DNA from: Penicillium oxalicum
Lineage: Eukaryota > Ascomycota > Eurotiomycetes > Eurotiales > Aspergillaceae
NCBI RefSeq assembly: GCF_001723175.1
Contig: NC_064653.1
Location: 2,170,001-2,234,000 of the forward strand
DNA length: 64,000 bases
Reading direction: 5' to 3'
Below the pieces are notes generated by a model. The model saw nothing but the letters and a program-made list of their open reading frames with translations, did not search any database and was not told the DNA's origin. The number at the start of each line of letters is the position of its first letter. Position 1 is the stretch's first letter. This document shows, in pieces, positions 61,793-64,000 of the stretch. The translations under genes and the position numbers were made by a program.

Positions 61793-63394
61793 ATGTCGCA
61801 ATCCAACAAGTACCTTCTGGTATCGCTTCCAACCTCCATCGTCCCCTCGCGTCACCGCGACGACGCTCTCGACGCCGTATCGACCACCGTCTCCCCCGAA
61901 AATGGCTCCGTAGCTCCCTTTGCGATCCCGGAGTTCAAGATTGGCACGCTGGATGCCCTGGTGCAGCAGGCTGATGAGCTGGCCAAGTTGGAGAGCTCTT
62001 GTCAGGGCGTGGTGGCCAAGGTTAGCGATGCGTTGAAGAACATATTGGAGGGAGACGAGGCGCAGATTGAGCGCATGAAGGTCGTCAATGACAGTATGTT
62101 CCTTTCTTCCTGGATCTTGGAGGGACGAGCGAAAGGGCAGGGACTGTGGACCCTTTGTGGGGGAAGAAAGAATTCTGGATCGCTAAATCACGGGGATGTA
62201 TGTCCTACTTCTAGAGCCTGTTGATCAGTACTTGCGGACATTCTCGTGGAACAAGGTCAAATATCGCGCGGATAAGTCGCTGGCCGAGTTAATTGATCTG
62301 TTACACAAGGTGAGTCTCTTTTCTGCGTTTCAGCGACGGAACGACGTGGACTGTTGAAGTCCCCGGCAGAAGACATCATGGAGGGGAGAAGGGGTCATGG
62401 AAAACGAGCTGAGGGACAAGCATACTCATGATTTTTATAGGAAGCGGCCAGTATCGACAATGACATTCGATCCAAGTACTCGCAATATAATCAAGTGAAG
62501 AACACGCTGGCTACGCTGCAAAGGAAACAAGCGTTCGTCGCCAGAGACTCCTCCAACCCATGACGTCCAGCACTAATAGCTCTGTTTTGCTAGAGGAAAC
62601 TTGTCGACAAAATCTCTCGCGTCGGTGATTGACCCGCGATCCATCGTCCAAGACTCCGAGTACATCGAGACCCACCTGGTCGCTGTGCCCTCCCAGCTAG
62701 TGAAGGATTTCCTCAAGACATATGAGACGATCGCCCCGATGGTCGTGCCACGCTCGGCGCAACTCGTCGCCGAGGATAGCGAGTTCTCTCTGTTTGCGGT
62801 GACCGCCTTCAAGAAGCACAGTCTGGAGTTCGTGCACAAGTGCCGTGAGCAGAAGTGGATCCCTCGCGACTTCAAGTACGTCGAAGGTGGCAAGGAAGAG
62901 GAGCGCAAGGAAGTCGAGCGGGTGGGAGGTGATGAGCGCAAGCTTTGGGGGGAGACCTTGCGTCTGGGCCGGACCGCCTGGAGCGAGGCGGTGATGGTAT
63001 GGATTCATGTCTTGGTTCTTCGGGTCTTTGTCGAGACCGTTCTGCGATATGGTCTACCGCTGGACTTTGTTTGCGGGCTCATTCGGGTACGTCTTCACCT
63101 CTTGATGCGAGCGGGATGGCTTTCTATACCTCTTCGAAAGGGCATCCCTAACCTTGCATGCGCGATGATACTGACGAGTTTGGGGTTTTATTTTATTTTT
63201 AGTCGCCATCCTCGAAACAAGCAGACAAGGCCAAGAGCAGCTTGGAAGAAAAGTACTCATACCTGGCGGGTAATGCCTTTGGGCGAGACAAGAAGGGTCG
63301 GGTCAAGCGAGATGACCCGAGTGAGATGCATGCCACCGGTGAGGGCAATGCCGACTACACACCATATGTCTATTACGAATTTGAGTTCCAGTGA
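61793..63394 (+). CDS. vma5: V-type proton ATPase subunit C
   Basis: Peripheral V1 subunit that bridges stator stalks to the membrane sector of the vacuolar proton pump; its release drives reversible disassembly in the family. 390 aa, close to the 392 of yeast Vma5. Five exons: 61793-62093, 62215-62309, 62441-62532, 62594-63086 and 63203-63394. Conserved segments include NKYLLVSLP at the N-terminus, FKIGTLDALVQQADELAKLE, TFSWNKVKYR with LHKEAASIDNDIRSKYSQYN, LSTKSLASVIDP, DSEYIETHLVAVP, PRSAQLVAEDSEFSLFAVTAFKK, and AWSEAVMVWIHVLVLRVFVETVLRYGLPLDF. It ends YVYYEFEFQ, as the family does. The third intron uses an unusual gttcgt donor. The frame fits throughout. Confidence 0.96.
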
Positions 63395-64000
63395 GCGATG
63401 GAGAAAGAGAAGGAGACGGAGAGCCTGAAGTTACGTCGTGGACAGTCGACAGGCGCTGGCAGACACTTTGTCTTTTGTTTTTCTGTTCTTTTCTTTTTTT
63501 TTCTCCATTCGTTGTTGCAGCAGGCAGACGGGCGAATCAGGTACATACATCACTCGAGTTAAGGCACACATATTTTTTCAAACTGATAGAGTTCCATCTT
63601 TTACGCTTTTTGATGTTCGGAATCAAGTAAACGACCGCCGGTACCTCCTAATCATTTGATGTAGGAAAAATATACATGGATCTTGATCGTTTCGCCGCTT
63701 AAATTCAAGCCTAGCCCCCGCGCATCCGTAGGTGCCAACTTGCTCGCCATTTTTGAAGAATATGGAATGATATCACTCTTTGTTGTCTCCTTTAAAAATT
63801 TCTGGATTTTGACTCTTATTGATTGACAGACTCCTCCTGTGTATTCTCTTTCTTTGGTACATATCACGGACCAATGTGCCTCGGCCCGGAAGCAATAGGA
63901 AAGTCCAGAAAACGTGCCTCTATCATTGGGTCATTGCTAGATGCGACAGATCCGGCCTGCCCTGGCACCCACTGGAAATTCGTAGAACGAAAATCTGCAT
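63395..64000. other. 3' flank, no gene seen
   Basis: T-rich sequence after the V-ATPase stop. Only short frames without features reach the window end. Confidence 0.5.

Overview
The window is nuclear DNA of a filamentous ascomycete. Genes are split by short GT-AG introns (about 50-90 nt, one of 227 nt), two genes encode Zn2Cys6 regulators besides the quinate activator, and pyrimidine-rich leaders are common. Gene content, and a quinate cluster in what I recall as the Aspergillus nidulans order, point to an Aspergillus/Penicillium-type member of the Eurotiales. I reconstructed exon joins by hand from reading frames, splice sites and family motifs. Every multi-exon model given closes in frame.

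Left part (1-21 kb), accessory genes widely spaced: a lactose-permease-like sugar transporter (minus, nine exons); a PhyH-type Fe(II)/2-oxoglutarate dioxygenase (plus); an efflux-type MFS transporter (minus) whose 3' end looks frameshifted; a Zn2Cys6 regulator with a likely GC-AG intron; a secreted, probably GPI-anchored protein of unknown function; an RTA1-family seven-helix membrane protein; and a second Zn2Cys6 regulator. At 21.8-24.1 kb lies an intronless catalase-peroxidase (katG).

Middle (24-35 kb), sparse housekeeping: a CHORD-CS co-chaperone and an ethanolamine kinase, separated by about 4 kb intergenic stretches.

35.8-52.8 kb holds a complete quinate-utilisation (QUT) cluster: qutC (3-dehydroshikimate dehydratase), qutD (quinate permease), qutB (quinate/shikimate dehydrogenase), qutG (inositol-monophosphatase-like, role unknown), qutE (type II 3-dehydroquinase), qutA (activator) and qutR (repressor built like the last three domains of the AROM protein). 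Quinate enters through QutD, QutB oxidises it to 3-dehydroquinate, QutE dehydrates that to 3-dehydroshikimate, and QutC makes protocatechuate. QutR restrains QutA until quinate or its products appear. The qutD-qutB divergent promoter carries a 14/16 match to the qa/qut activator dyad and a pair of CreA-type sites.

Right end (57.5-63.4 kb), housekeeping: a LIM-domain RhoGAP preceded by a 4.7 kb gene-free region, and V-ATPase subunit C. I saw no rRNA gene, CRISPR array, intact transposon or convincing functional tRNA. I did not find a wholly new system. The most informative oddities are the apparently dead dehydroquinase-like domain of QutR, the motif-complete but functionally unassigned QutG, and the damaged 3' end of the efflux pump.
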